This document shows positions 45,247-53,824 of a DNA stretch of 64,000 bases, in pieces; the stretch's first letter is position 1; every line of letters starts with the position of its first letter. Where the stretch lies: assembly GCF_002847285.1 (NCBI RefSeq), contig NZ_CP025407.1, positions 5,397,001 to 5,461,000 of the forward strand, in the 5' to 3' direction. This DNA comes from Streptomyces sp. CMB-StM0423. GTDB taxonomy: Bacteria > Actinomycetota > Actinomycetes > Streptomycetales > Streptomycetaceae. Under the pieces are notes generated by a model that had not been told where the DNA came from, did no database searches, and saw only the letters and a program-made list of their open reading frames with translations. Made by a program: the position numbers and the translations under genes.

Positions 45247-46806
45247 ATGAAGACCGCGCCCCCCTCCACCCCCGTGACCTCCCAGGCCCCGCTCAGCTCC
45301 CAGGTCACCATGACCCTCGCCGCGCTCGCCGCAACGGGCGCGACGCCGCGGCCCTCGGGGGAGACGGTGGTGGAGCAGACCGCGCGGATCCGCAGGGGCA
45401 TCGTGGCGCAGTTGCAGAGCTCCACGGTCGTCAGCGGCTGGGAGCTGCTGTGGCTGGCCCTCAGCCCGGACAACGCCAACCTCGTCTACGTCGCCCTCAA
45501 CACCGACGGCTCGAACCAGATCGCGGTCGTCGTCCGCGGCACCGTCGACAACCCGGCCGACATGCTCGAAGACCTCGACGTCGGCACGCTGGTGACGTTC
45601 AGCCCGGCCGGGAGCGTCGAGCCGCTGGCGGTCTCGGCGGGGGCGATGGCGGCGTTCACGCAGGTCGCGGCGGCGCGCGGGGCGGAGGGGCTGGCGGGAG
45701 ACGTGACCGGCGCCGGGCCGATCCCGCTCATGGCCACGGTCACGGAGGAACTGGCCGCCCTGCTGCAGAACCTCCCGCCCTCGCCCCAGCCCACTGTCTA
45801 CGTCATCGGCCACAGCCTCGGCGGCTGCGTCGCCACCATGCTCGCCCCGTACCTCCAGGCGTGGAGCTGGCCGGGGAACCCGCCGCAGCTCGCGCTCGTC
45901 ACGTACGCCGCGCCGACCGCGGGCGGGCAGGGCTTCGCCGACTACGTCGACTCGCTGCCCTGGGCGCAGTACGAGCGCCACGTCAACGCGTACGACCTGA
46001 TCCCGCTGGCCTGGTCGGGCCTCAGGACGGCGCTGGACTGGTACCCGTCGCCGGGTCCCGCGGCGACCGACGAGGTGATCGCCCTGCTGCTCACGATCGA
46101 CGGGTTCAGGAAGGGCAACGTCTACGTCCAGCCCAGCGCGAACAACCCGATCACGGTGAACCCGCACTACCTCACCAACGACTCCGCGCTCACCAACAAG
46201 ACCACCGCGGACTTCCTGGGCCAGGTCGCGTACCAGCACGCCAACGACACGTATCTCGCCCTGCTCGACGCCCCGGCGCTGGACGCCGGCCCGGTGGTGA
46301 CCGGCCTGAGCCCCACCACGGGACAGGGCGGCACGAAGATCGCGATCACGGGCACTGGCTTCGACACGAACACCGCCCTCGACTTCGGCACGGTGCCCTG
46401 CACGAACTTCACCGTCGACTCCGCCACCACCATCACGGCCTACGCCCCGGACGGGGCCGGCATCGCCGACGTCCGCGCCACCAACTTCCTCGGCACGTCC
46501 CCCGCCGCCCCGGCGGCCCGCTTCGCGTACGGCCCCTTCGCGCCGGTGGCGATCACCTCGATCTCCCCGGCCCGCGGCCGGGTCGACACCAAGGTCACCA
46601 TCAACGGCACCGGCTTCACCCAGAACGCCAAGGTCCTCTTCCGCAACCACGCCTCGGCACACGTCGACCACGAGTCCTCCACGACCCTCACGGCCAGGGC
46701 CCCCCGCCACCTCCCCACGGACCCGGCGACGGTGGACATCATGATCGTCACCGACACCGCCACGTCCCCGACGGGCCCGTACGACGAGTTCACCTACGGC
46801 GACTGA
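45247..46806 (+). CDS. Lipase (class 3-like) with two C-terminal TIG domains
   Basis: This 519-residue protein has an alpha/beta-hydrolase of the lipase class-3 type with GHSLGG (S190), the strand motif VVVRGTVDNPADMLED, and HVNAYDLIPLAW, giving a plausible catalytic D250. Residues from about 355 form two IPT/TIG immunoglobulin-like domains (SPTTGQGGTKIAITGTGF and SPARGRVDTKVTINGTGF). ATG 45247 has AAGGAG 6 bp upstream. No signal peptide or membrane segment is seen, unusual for a lipase with adhesion-type domains. Two other TIG proteins lie at 50687 and 52782. Confidence 0.85.
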   Translation: MKTAPPSTPVTSQAPLSSQVTMTLAALAATGATPRPSGETVVEQTARIRRGIVAQLQSSTVVSGWELLWLALSPDNANLVYVALNTDGSNQIAVVVRGTVDNPADMLEDLDVGTLVTFSPAGSVEPLAVSAGAMAAFTQVAAARGAEGLAGDVTGAGPIPLMATVTEELAALLQNLPPSPQPTVYVIGHSLGGCVATMLAPYLQAWSWPGNPPQLALVTYAAPTAGGQGFADYVDSLPWAQYERHVNAYDLIPLAWSGLRTALDWYPSPGPAATDEVIALLLTIDGFRKGNVYVQPSANNPITVNPHYLTNDSALTNKTTADFLGQVAYQHANDTYLALLDAPALDAGPVVTGLSPTTGQGGTKIAITGTGFDTNTALDFGTVPCTNFTVDSATTITAYAPDGAGIADVRATNFLGTSPAAPAARFAYGPFAPVAITSISPARGRVDTKVTINGTGFTQNAKVLFRNHASAHVDHESSTTLTARAPRHLPTDPATVDIMIVTDTATSPTGPYDEFTYGD

Positions 46807-46925
46807 GTCTGCCGTGCACACACGCAGGTCACTCGGCCTGCCGGTGTCGTTTCCGTCCAAGACGGCCGCCGCGGCCGCGATCTAGCCTGGCCCGGTAAAT
46901 CGCCTGATCACGAGGAGACAGCACC

Positions 46926-47504
46926 ATGCGCGACCTGGTCTGCACCGCCTTCATATCGCTCGACGGTGTCGTGGACTCGCCCGGTGGCGGGCCGGGGGAG
47001 GAGCATCGCAGCGGCGGATGGGTGGTGAACGACCTCGAGTTCGTTCCGGAAGCCTGGTCGCTGAAGGGGGAGGAGCTGGCCGACACGGCGGCGCTGATGT
47101 TCGGCCGCCGCAGCTACGAGGCGTTCGCGCCCGTCTGGCCCGGCTCGGAGGACCACGCCGACTACAAAGAGCTGCCCAAGTATGTGGTGTCGACCACGCT
47201 GTCCGACGACGCCCTCGTCGACGGGTGGGGGCCGACGGCCATCCTGCGCTCGACGGAGGACGTCGCGGCGCTCAAGGAGGGCGAGGGCGGCGCGATCTTC
47301 ATCCACGGGAGCGCGGAGCTGGCCCGGAGGCTGTCGGACGCGGGCCTGATCGACCAGTACAACCTGCTCGTCTTCCCCGTGCTGCTCGGTGCCGGGAAGA
47401 GCCTGTTCGGCCGGGCCGACCGCGACAAGCAGATGCTGACGCTGCGGGAGTCGGAGAGTTACTCGAACGGGATCACGAAGCTGATCTACGACGTCAAGCG
47501 CTGA
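46926..47504 (+). CDS. Dihydrofolate-reductase-like protein (RibD C-terminal family)
   Basis: This 192-residue protein of the RibD C-terminal/DHFR-like fold probably binds NADPH. Family features are ISLDGVVDSPGG at the N-terminus, FGRRSYEAFAPVWP, and the C-terminal LLVFPVLLGAGKSLFG. Such proteins in actinomycetes are mostly uncharacterised reductases, so true folate reduction is unlikely. ATG 46926 follows GAGGAG. Its stop overlaps the convergent AraC gene's stop by 11 bp. Confidence 0.88.
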   Translation: MRDLVCTAFISLDGVVDSPGGGPGEEHRSGGWVVNDLEFVPEAWSLKGEELADTAALMFGRRSYEAFAPVWPGSEDHADYKELPKYVVSTTLSDDALVDGWGPTAILRSTEDVAALKEGEGGAIFIHGSAELARRLSDAGLIDQYNLLVFPVLLGAGKSLFGRADRDKQMLTLRESESYSNGITKLIYDVKR

Positions 47505-48198
47505 TCTCCGGATGGAGGGCGATCGCGCCGCCGGCGCCCTCGCGCAACTGCCGTGCGGTGCGTCCGACGTAGGAGCGCAGCGCCCGGGCCAGGTGCGGCT
47601 CGTCGAAGTAGTCCAGCTTCGCGACGACGGACGCGGCCGGGGCGCCGAGCGCCAGCAACTCCGCCGCGGTGCGGGCCCGCGCGATCTGCCGGACGGTCCT
47701 GTGCGTCAGCCCCGTCGCGGCACGGAACCGGCGTTCGACCGTGCGCGCCGAGACAGCCGGGCGGTGTCCCCGCAGCACCTCGGCGACGAGCGGGTCACGG
47801 ACCACGATCCCGGCCCGGACGAGACGCCCGACCAGGGCCTCGGCGTCGTCGGCACGGGGCGACTCCCACTGCCCGCCGTCCAGACGGAACGTCCGGCGGG
47901 TGGTGTCGGGCAGCTCGATGCCCCCGTCGACCAGCGCCGGCGTGGGCACGGCCCGCAACGAGGTGCCCAGGGCGAACTCGATGCCGGTGAACGTCGCGCC
48001 CTCCGGCACCGGCGCCGTGCCGGTCCGGGTCTCGGGACCGGTGACGCCCGCGTACGCCCGGCCGTCCTGGCTCCAGAACACCAGGCCCCAGTGCACCCCC
48101 GCGACGGACGTCATCGCCGTGACCCGTTCGCTCGTGCAGGTCCACACGGTGTCGACCCACGGCGAGTCCGACCGGCGCGTCTCAAAGCCCAGCTCCAC
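47494..48198 (-). CDS. AraC-family transcriptional regulator
   Basis: This 234-residue regulator has an N-terminal sensing domain (DUF6597-like, beginning GFETRRSDSPWVDTVW) and a C-terminal HTH_18 domain. That domain includes SARTVERRFRAATGLT and YFDEPHLARALRSYVG. GTG 48198 begins the protein directly at the usual family start. A TACTCT 7 bp upstream suggests a leaderless start. It converges on the DHFR-like gene with an 11-bp tail overlap; target genes are unknown. Confidence 0.85.
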   Translation of the reverse strand: MELGFETRRSDSPWVDTVWTCTSERVTAMTSVAGVHWGLVFWSQDGRAYAGVTGPETRTGTAPVPEGATFTGIEFALGTSLRAVPTPALVDGGIELPDTTRRTFRLDGGQWESPRADDAEALVGRLVRAGIVVRDPLVAEVLRGHRPAVSARTVERRFRAATGLTHRTVRQIARARTAAELLALGAPAASVVAKLDYFDEPHLARALRSYVGRTARQLREGAGGAIALHPEISA

Positions 48199-48301
48199 GG
48201 GCGAAGAGTACGCCGCGTGGTACCGGGAGCGAAGCGGCGGGAACCGCGGAACGGCAGGCCGAGTGACCCGAGACGGGAACGGGAACGGGGACGGACGAGG
48301 G

Positions 48302-48333
48302 CGAGGGCGGCACCCGGTGGGGTGCCGCCCTCG
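48302..48333 (-). terminator. Terminator of the tRNA-Cys gene
   Basis: A perfect 14-bp stem (CGAGGGCGGCACCC at 48302-48315 with its complement at 48320-48333) with a GGTG loop lies 29 bp past the 3' end of the leftward tRNA. Confidence 0.8.
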
Positions 48334-48362
48334 TCGCCTTGCCTTGTCACCGGCTGCTGCTG

Positions 48363-48434
48363 AGGCCGTGGCGGGAATCGAACCCGCGTTACTCGCTTTG
48401 CAGGCGAGCCCCTCAGCCACTCGGGCACACGGCC
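48363..48434 (-). tRNA. tRNA-Cys (GCA)
   Basis: The reverse strand folds into a full cloverleaf of 72 nt without encoded CCA. The acceptor stem GGCCGTG pairs with CACGGCC; the discriminator is U. The D-arm region is GTGGCTGAGGGG, the anticodon stem CTCGC/GCGAG carries loop CTGCAAA (anticodon GCA), and the T-arm loop is GGTTCGATTCC. U73 and GCA are both cysteine identity elements. Confidence 0.97.
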
Positions 48435-48568
48435 TTGGTACTCCGTCGAGCGTAGGCGGGGGACGGGTGGTGCTCAATGCGGGGCGGGGGGATGTCACAC
48501 GGTGGCAACAGCGTGTGCATACGGGTGCCGGGCGCGGGCTGCTGCCGGCCACGGCGGGCTGCCGCGGG

Positions 48569-48910
48569 CTACTTGGGGGTTCCGCGCCACTGCTTGATCA
48601 TTTCCCTGCCCCAGCCGTCGCGCATCTCCCGCACCGTGTCCTTGTGCGCCGCCGGGCCGAGCGCGTCCTTGATGACCTCGCCGAAGACCCGTATCAGATC
48701 CTCGTCGCTGACCCCTGCGCACTCCGGCGGCTCGCCGCCATCCTCGTCGCCGGTCTCCGGCGTGTGCGCGAAGTCCTCGGCCATGGCGTCCTTGCAGGCG
48801 CGCAGCTCTGGATCGGGGCCGCAGGCCGTCAGCAGGGCGGCGACGGCGGCCGCGGTGGCGACGGCCGCGGCGGTGGTGCGGGTACGGGGCCGGGCGCGGG
48901 TGGTGTGCAT
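48569..48910 (-). CDS. Small putative lipoprotein
   Basis: This 113-residue protein is of unknown function. A basic start (TTRARPRTRTTAAA) precedes a hydrophobic stretch and lipobox LLTAC, indicating an exported, lipid-anchored protein. The mature part is acidic, with three cysteines counting the anchor (CGPDPELRACKD and PPECAG). An intramolecular disulfide between the latter two is possible. ATG 48910 has AGGGGGA upstream. I do not recognise a named family. Confidence 0.8.
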   Translation of the reverse strand: MHTTRARPRTRTTAAAVATAAAVAALLTACGPDPELRACKDAMAEDFAHTPETGDEDGGEPPECAGVSDEDLIRVFGEVIKDALGPAAHKDTVREMRDGWGREMIKQWRGTPK

Positions 48911-49046
48911 GGCGGATCCCCCTGTCTCGCCGTGGCGATGCGACGCTACCGCCGTCGCCGCCGGGAAGCCCTAGGCCGAACGGCCTAGCGGCGGACCCGA
49001 CTATCGACAGGGGCTCTTGTCGGTGTGGGGCCTTACCCTGCTGCTC

Positions 49047-50507
49047 ATGGCCAGCCTCGAATCGCGCGACACCGACGTCGCTCCCGCCGGCGCTCCGCCC
49101 GCCCCCGAGGGCGTGCTGCGGCGTCCGTACCGGGCGCTCAGCATCGGGATCGTCACCGTCGTCCTGCTCATCGCGTTCGAGGCCACCGCCGTGGGTACCG
49201 CGATGCCCGTCGCCGCGCACGACCTGGACGGCATCGGGCTCTACGCCTACGCCTTCTCCGCCTTCTACACCACCGCGCTCTTCGCCATGGTCTTCTCCGG
49301 CCAGTGGTGCGACAGCAGCGGGCCGCTGCGGCCGCTGACCGCCGGGATCGGCACGTTCGCGGTCGGGCTGGTGATATCCGGCACCGCGCAGACGATGTGG
49401 GCGTTCGTCGCCGGGCGGGCGGTGCAGGGGCTCGGCGGCGGGCTGGTGATCGTCGCGCTGTACGTGACCGTGAGCCGGGCGTATCCGGAGCGGCTGCGGC
49501 CGTCGATCCTCGCCGCGTTCGCCGCGTCGTGGGTGGTGCCGTCGGTCGTGGGGCCGCTGGCGGCCGGGGGTGTCACGGAGCACCTGGGGTGGCGCTGGGT
49601 CTTCCTCGGCATACCGCCGCTGGTCGTCGTGCCGCTGGCCGTCGCCCTGCCCGCGATACGCCGCCGCGCCCGCGGACCCGTCGACCCCGCCGCGCCGCCG
49701 GCACTCGACCGGCGCCGCATCCGGCTCGCGCTGGCCATCGCGGCGGGCGGCGGGCTGCTGCAGTACGCGGGGCAGGACCTGCGCTGGCTCTCGCTGCTGC
49801 CGGCGCTGGCCGGCGCGGCGCTGCTGGTGCCGGCGGTACGGGTGCTGCTCCCGCGGGGCACGTACGTCGCGGCGCGCGGGCTGCCGACCGTGGTACTGAT
49901 GCGCGGCATCGCGGCGGGGTCGTTCATCGCCGCGGAGAGCTTCGTGCCGCTGATGCTGGTCACCCAGCGCGGGCTGTCGGTGACCGAGGCCGGCCTGTGC
50001 CTGGCGGTCGGCGGGGCGACCTGGGCGCTGGGCTCCTGGACGCAGGCGCGGCCCCGCCTGGACCCGTACCGGACGCAGCTCGTCCGCATCGGCATGCTGC
50101 TGGCGGCCACGGCGATCGCGACGGCGCCACTGGTGCTGGTGGAGTCGCTGCCGGTGTGGATCGTGCCCGTCGAGTGGGCCTTCGGGTGCTACGGGATGGG
50201 GATGGTCATCTCCGGTACGAGCGTGCTGCTGCTGAAGCTCTCCGCGCCCGAAGAGGCCGGCACCAACTCCGCCGCCCTCCAGCTCTCCGACAGCCTCGCC
50301 AACGTCGTCCTCCTGGCCGTCGCCGGCGTCATCTTCGCCGCCCTCGGCGGCGCGGCCGTCGGCCACGGCGCCCTGGGTACCGGCGGCGACGCCCAACCGG
50401 GCGCGTTCGTGGCGGTATTGCTGCCGATGGCGGGGGTGGCGCTGGTCGGCGCGGCGGTGGCGGGGCGGTTGCGTACGACCTCTGCTCCCGAAGCCGCCAC
50501 GAAGTGA
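49047..50507 (+). CDS. MFS exporter (EmrB/QacA-like)
   Basis: This 486-residue major facilitator protein has about fourteen hydrophobic segments and motif C-like residues of drug exporters (SWVVPSVVGPLAAGGVTEHLGWRW is the helix-5 region). The helix-4 motif AGRAVQGLGGGLVIVALYV is typical of the DHA2 group. ATG 49047 lies 10 bp after a TACCCT box without ribosome site, consistent with a leaderless mRNA. Substrate unknown. Confidence 0.88.
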   Translation: MASLESRDTDVAPAGAPPAPEGVLRRPYRALSIGIVTVVLLIAFEATAVGTAMPVAAHDLDGIGLYAYAFSAFYTTALFAMVFSGQWCDSSGPLRPLTAGIGTFAVGLVISGTAQTMWAFVAGRAVQGLGGGLVIVALYVTVSRAYPERLRPSILAAFAASWVVPSVVGPLAAGGVTEHLGWRWVFLGIPPLVVVPLAVALPAIRRRARGPVDPAAPPALDRRRIRLALAIAAGGGLLQYAGQDLRWLSLLPALAGAALLVPAVRVLLPRGTYVAARGLPTVVLMRGIAAGSFIAAESFVPLMLVTQRGLSVTEAGLCLAVGGATWALGSWTQARPRLDPYRTQLVRIGMLLAATAIATAPLVLVESLPVWIVPVEWAFGCYGMGMVISGTSVLLLKLSAPEEAGTNSAALQLSDSLANVVLLAVAGVIFAALGGAAVGHGALGTGGDAQPGAFVAVLLPMAGVALVGAAVAGRLRTTSAPEAATK

Positions 50508-50686
50508 CAAGTAGCTCTCTGTAGTGGTTCATTGGTGCGCTTGTCAGTGGTTCGCCGCGGCGGTTGCGGGGTGATGACGACGACGGTCACGCGCGGGTGA
50601 CTCCTGTCGTCGCTCCTCCCGCCCGCGGGCGGCCCGCCTCGGTGCCCGAGTGACCCAGCGAGCCGATGCCGTGCGGTGCCCCGTTG

Positions 50687-52378
50687 TCAGGTGTAGGTGT
50701 ACGGCTGCGGGGACGTGGCCGTGGCTCCGGTGGAGGCCCTCGCGACCACGGCCACGGGGCCGGGGACGGACGTCGCAGGGGTGACCGTCTGCATCTTGAC
50801 GTCGGACATGATTTTGGTCGAGAGGGCCGGGACGCCGCCGAAGGTGACGCTGGTGACCTGGGACAGGAAGGTGCCGTTGATGTTCACGATGCGGCTTCCG
50901 GTGCGCGGCCCGGAGATGGGGCTGATGCTGGTGATGGCGGGGCTGCCGAGGTAGGTGTAGGAGAGGCTGTTGGAGACGCCTCCCGGGCTGACCACGTAGA
51001 CGGGGATGGTGCGTGCGGGGGCCGACGGCGGGATGGTCACGGTGAGCTGGGTGTCGGACAGGACAGTGGCGGGCGCCTCGACGGTGCCGAACCGTACGGT
51101 CTTGACCCCGACGAACCGTTGTCCGGTGACGGTGATGGTGTTTCCCCCGCTCGTCGACCCGGAGGTGGCCGAGAGCTGGTGCAGGACGGGCCGCTGGCGG
51201 TAGTAGTAGTGGCCGATGATCGCCGTTCCGCCGCTGGCGGTCACGGTGACCGGTACGGCTGATCGGATGGCGGAAGGGGCGGTCAGGGTCAGCGTGGTGT
51301 CGCTGACCACGGCGAAGTCCGTGACGGGCCGGATCCCGAAGCTGACGGCGGTCGTCCCGAGGAAGCCCCGGCCTTTGATGATCACGGTCGTTCCGCCGCC
51401 CCGGGGGCCGGTGTTGGGGGAGATGGTGGTCGGCTTCCTCAGCACATCGACCATGTTGTCGCCGTGGTCGACGACATACAGGTATCCGCCGGCCGGTGTG
51501 GTTGCCACCTCGTGGGGTCCGGCGAACCCCGGGATCGTTTCGCTGATGCTGTTGCTGGCCGAGTTGATCACCGCCAGTGAGCCCGCACCGGTCATGGACG
51601 CGTAAACGAGCGTCCCGTCCGGGGAGGCGGTCAGATAGGAGGGGCTGCTCGCGACGGTGATCGTGTCGGTGACGGTGTTGGTGGCCGTACCGATGACACT
51701 CACCTGGCGGGCACCGGAGTTCGCCACGTACACACGGGTCCCGTCGGGGGCGGCGGCTACGCCCAGGGGCGCTTGGAAGCCGGTCACGGTGGACACGACG
51801 GTGTTGCTCACCGTGGCGATCACGCTCACGGCGCCGCCGGGGGAGTTGCTGACGTAGGCTCGCAGCCCGTCGGGGCGGACGGTGACGACCTGGGGGCCGT
51901 TCCCGACGGTGATGGTGCCGGTGACGGTGTTGGTGGCCGTGCTGATGACACTCACGGTGTTGGCACCGGAGTTCGCCACGTAGACACGGGTCCCGTCGGG
52001 GGTGACGGCCAGCCCGCGCGGAGCGTTGAGGCCGCTGACGGTACCGACGAGGGTGTCGGTGGCCGTGTCGACGACGGCGACGGTTCCCGAGCCGGGCATG
52101 GTCACGTAGACGTACCGGCCGTTGGGAGTGACCGCCGCGTCCCACGGGCCGGCCCCCACGCCGATGGTGGTGACGACGGCGTTCGCCGCGGTGTCGATCA
52201 CGCTCAACGTGTTGCCGCCCGAGTTGGTCACATAGGCGCGCAGCCCGTCGGGCCGCATGGCGACGGAGTGGGGCGCCGGTCCCACCGGGATCGGGCCGGC
52301 GTCGGCCACCAAGGGCAGGGCGGCGGACGAGGAGCTCCCGGACTTCTCGATTTCCGGCGGGGCTTGACCGACTGACAT
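50687..52378 (-). CDS. YVTN beta-propeller protein with three TIG domains
   Basis: This 563-residue protein has seven YVTN-type repeats of about 42 residues (roughly 28-325; for example TPDGTRVYVANSGANTVSVI) that should close a propeller. Three IPT/TIG domains follow (about 328-563; SPNTGPRGGGTTVIIKGRGF and two more). ATG 52378 has GGAG 6 bp upstream. The N-terminus (SVGQAPPEIEKSGSSSSAA) has no signal peptide, although both domain types are usually extracellular. It is divergent from the TIG-only gene at 52782, which is likely co-regulated. Confidence 0.88.
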   Translation of the reverse strand: MSVGQAPPEIEKSGSSSSAALPLVADAGPIPVGPAPHSVAMRPDGLRAYVTNSGGNTLSVIDTAANAVVTTIGVGAGPWDAAVTPNGRYVYVTMPGSGTVAVVDTATDTLVGTVSGLNAPRGLAVTPDGTRVYVANSGANTVSVISTATNTVTGTITVGNGPQVVTVRPDGLRAYVSNSPGGAVSVIATVSNTVVSTVTGFQAPLGVAAAPDGTRVYVANSGARQVSVIGTATNTVTDTITVASSPSYLTASPDGTLVYASMTGAGSLAVINSASNSISETIPGFAGPHEVATTPAGGYLYVVDHGDNMVDVLRKPTTISPNTGPRGGGTTVIIKGRGFLGTTAVSFGIRPVTDFAVVSDTTLTLTAPSAIRSAVPVTVTASGGTAIIGHYYYRQRPVLHQLSATSGSTSGGNTITVTGQRFVGVKTVRFGTVEAPATVLSDTQLTVTIPPSAPARTIPVYVVSPGGVSNSLSYTYLGSPAITSISPISGPRTGSRIVNINGTFLSQVTSVTFGGVPALSTKIMSDVKMQTVTPATSVPGPVAVVARASTGATATSPQPYTYT

Positions 52379-52781
52379 TGCCGACTCCTCTCTACCGGAC
52401 TCCCGAATTCGGTGAGTGTCAGAGCGAGTCGAGGATTTCACGCCCTCTGCACCACAGCCTGGCGCCCGTGGACTCAGGAATCGATTCCATGCGTTCCCCT
52501 GATCGTCCCATCCGCCGCGACTGTGCATAAGTGGTCAACCGGAGCACTCGGATGCACATGCTGTCAACGGGAAGTAATTCATCTTGTATTATTCACGACT
52601 TACTACATCGTATGCGCCCTGCTCCATCCGTGGAATGCCTGCTTCAGTTGTGTGTACGAGGACGCCCCGCGCGAGGACTCAACTCCACTGGAATGGCGCC
52701 GACATCACAGGCCATCCGTGCCCCCGCAAGCAGGGCCCCCGCCAAGGAGAAGCAGACACCCAGTGCGAAGGAGAAGCCCCC
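52379..52781. promoter_or_regulatory. 403-bp divergent, low-GC promoter region of the TIG genes
   Basis: No gene is supported here. The central part (about 52540-52620) is among the most A/T-rich DNA of the window, including TAATTCATCTTGTATTATTC. It is probably a shared bidirectional control region, or a trace of foreign DNA. I could not choose individual -35/-10 pairs. Confidence 0.5.
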
Positions 52782-53516
52782 ATGGTCACTCTGAACCCGA
52801 ACCAGGGACCCACCTCGGGCGGTAACCAGGTCGTCATCACCGGGACGAATTTTGCCCGTGCCACCGGCGTAAAGTTCGGCAGCAAGTCGGCCACCTTCAC
52901 GATCGACAGCGCCACCCAGATCACCGCTGTGGCGCCCTCGAACAACGCCGCGGTCCAGGTCGTCGTCACGGCGCCAGGCGGAGGGTCTTCCCCGGGCTGG
53001 TACTACTACATCCCACCCCCGTCCAAATCGGGCCTCAGCTCGACCGTGGGGCCGCTCAACGGCATCCCGGTCACCCTCACCGGTGCGAGCCTGCAGACCG
53101 CCACATCAATGTCGTTCGGCGCCAACACCGCCGTTCCCACCGCGGTGAACGACACCACGCTGAACGTCCAGGTGCCGCCCGTGACCACCCCGCAGACCGT
53201 CCCGGTCAGCGTCACGACCATGGGCGGCACGACCAACGGGCTCACCTTCACCTATGTGGGCGCTCCGACGGTGACCAGCATGAGCCCCACCACCGGACCG
53301 GACTACGGCGGCACGGCATCCACCATCATCGGCACCAACCTCAGCGATGTCGTGGACGTGTCGTACGGCCCCGACTCGTGCGCCTACAACATCATCGACG
53401 ACACCACCATCGTCGCCTACTCGTCAGGCGGCACGGGCACGGTCACCGTGACCGTCACCAGCGTGGGGGGCAGCGACTCCTCGCAGTCGTTCGCCTATGT
53501 CAGCAGTCCCGGCTGA
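52782..53516 (+). CDS. TIG-domain protein (three IPT/TIG repeats)
   Basis: This 244-residue protein consists of three TIG immunoglobulin-like domains and nothing else (NPNQGPTSGGNQVVITGTNF; a middle, degenerate one; SPTTGPDYGGTASTIIGTNL). ATG 52782 has AAGGAG 8 bp upstream. There is no signal peptide, membrane helix or sorting motif. The G/T/S/V-rich composition fits a beta-sandwich surface or structural protein. Divergent from the propeller-TIG gene; domain sequences resemble each other, suggesting a shared structure or assembly. Confidence 0.87.
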   Translation: MVTLNPNQGPTSGGNQVVITGTNFARATGVKFGSKSATFTIDSATQITAVAPSNNAAVQVVVTAPGGGSSPGWYYYIPPPSKSGLSSTVGPLNGIPVTLTGASLQTATSMSFGANTAVPTAVNDTTLNVQVPPVTTPQTVPVSVTTMGGTTNGLTFTYVGAPTVTSMSPTTGPDYGGTASTIIGTNLSDVVDVSYGPDSCAYNIIDDTTIVAYSSGGTGTVTVTVTSVGGSDSSQSFAYVSSPG

Positions 53517-53824
53517 GCCGGCCGCGAGGGCGCAGAGCTCTCGGGCCGGCCTGCGGAACCGGGGCACGGCCCCGGTTCCGCACCCGGCTGTACGGCTGCG
53601 TGTCTCATGCGCCGCGGTCCAGCGGCGCGGCCGGCTCCTGCTGACGAGGGAAGGAGGCGAAACAGGCGGCCCGCGCCCGCGTTTCCTGTGAGCCGAATCT
53701 CGTGCGGTCGACCCGGGAGTGGCCCGCAGGGCACCGGTAGGCTGACGCGGTTGCCGCCGCCGGCACGCCACCGACGGCCCGACCGACCGCCCTGCCGCCC
53801 GACTGAGAACGACCCCCGGAGACC
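53517..53824. other. 308-bp intergenic region
   Basis: It holds the TIG-gene terminator (53553-53581) and the helicase upstream region. Short frames in this gap lack ribosome sites and recognisable sequence. Confidence 0.5.
53553..53581 (+). terminator. Terminator of the TIG-only gene
   Basis: A perfect 13-bp stem (GCGGAACCGGGGC at 53553-53565 with its complement at 53569-53581) and an ACG loop lie 36 bp past the stop codon. Confidence 0.85.

Noticed and set aside
50619..50632. CCGCCCGCGGGCGG palindrome as terminator
   Set aside because: It is self-complementary without a loop and has no T tract, so it is weak evidence for a terminator between the convergent MFS and propeller genes.
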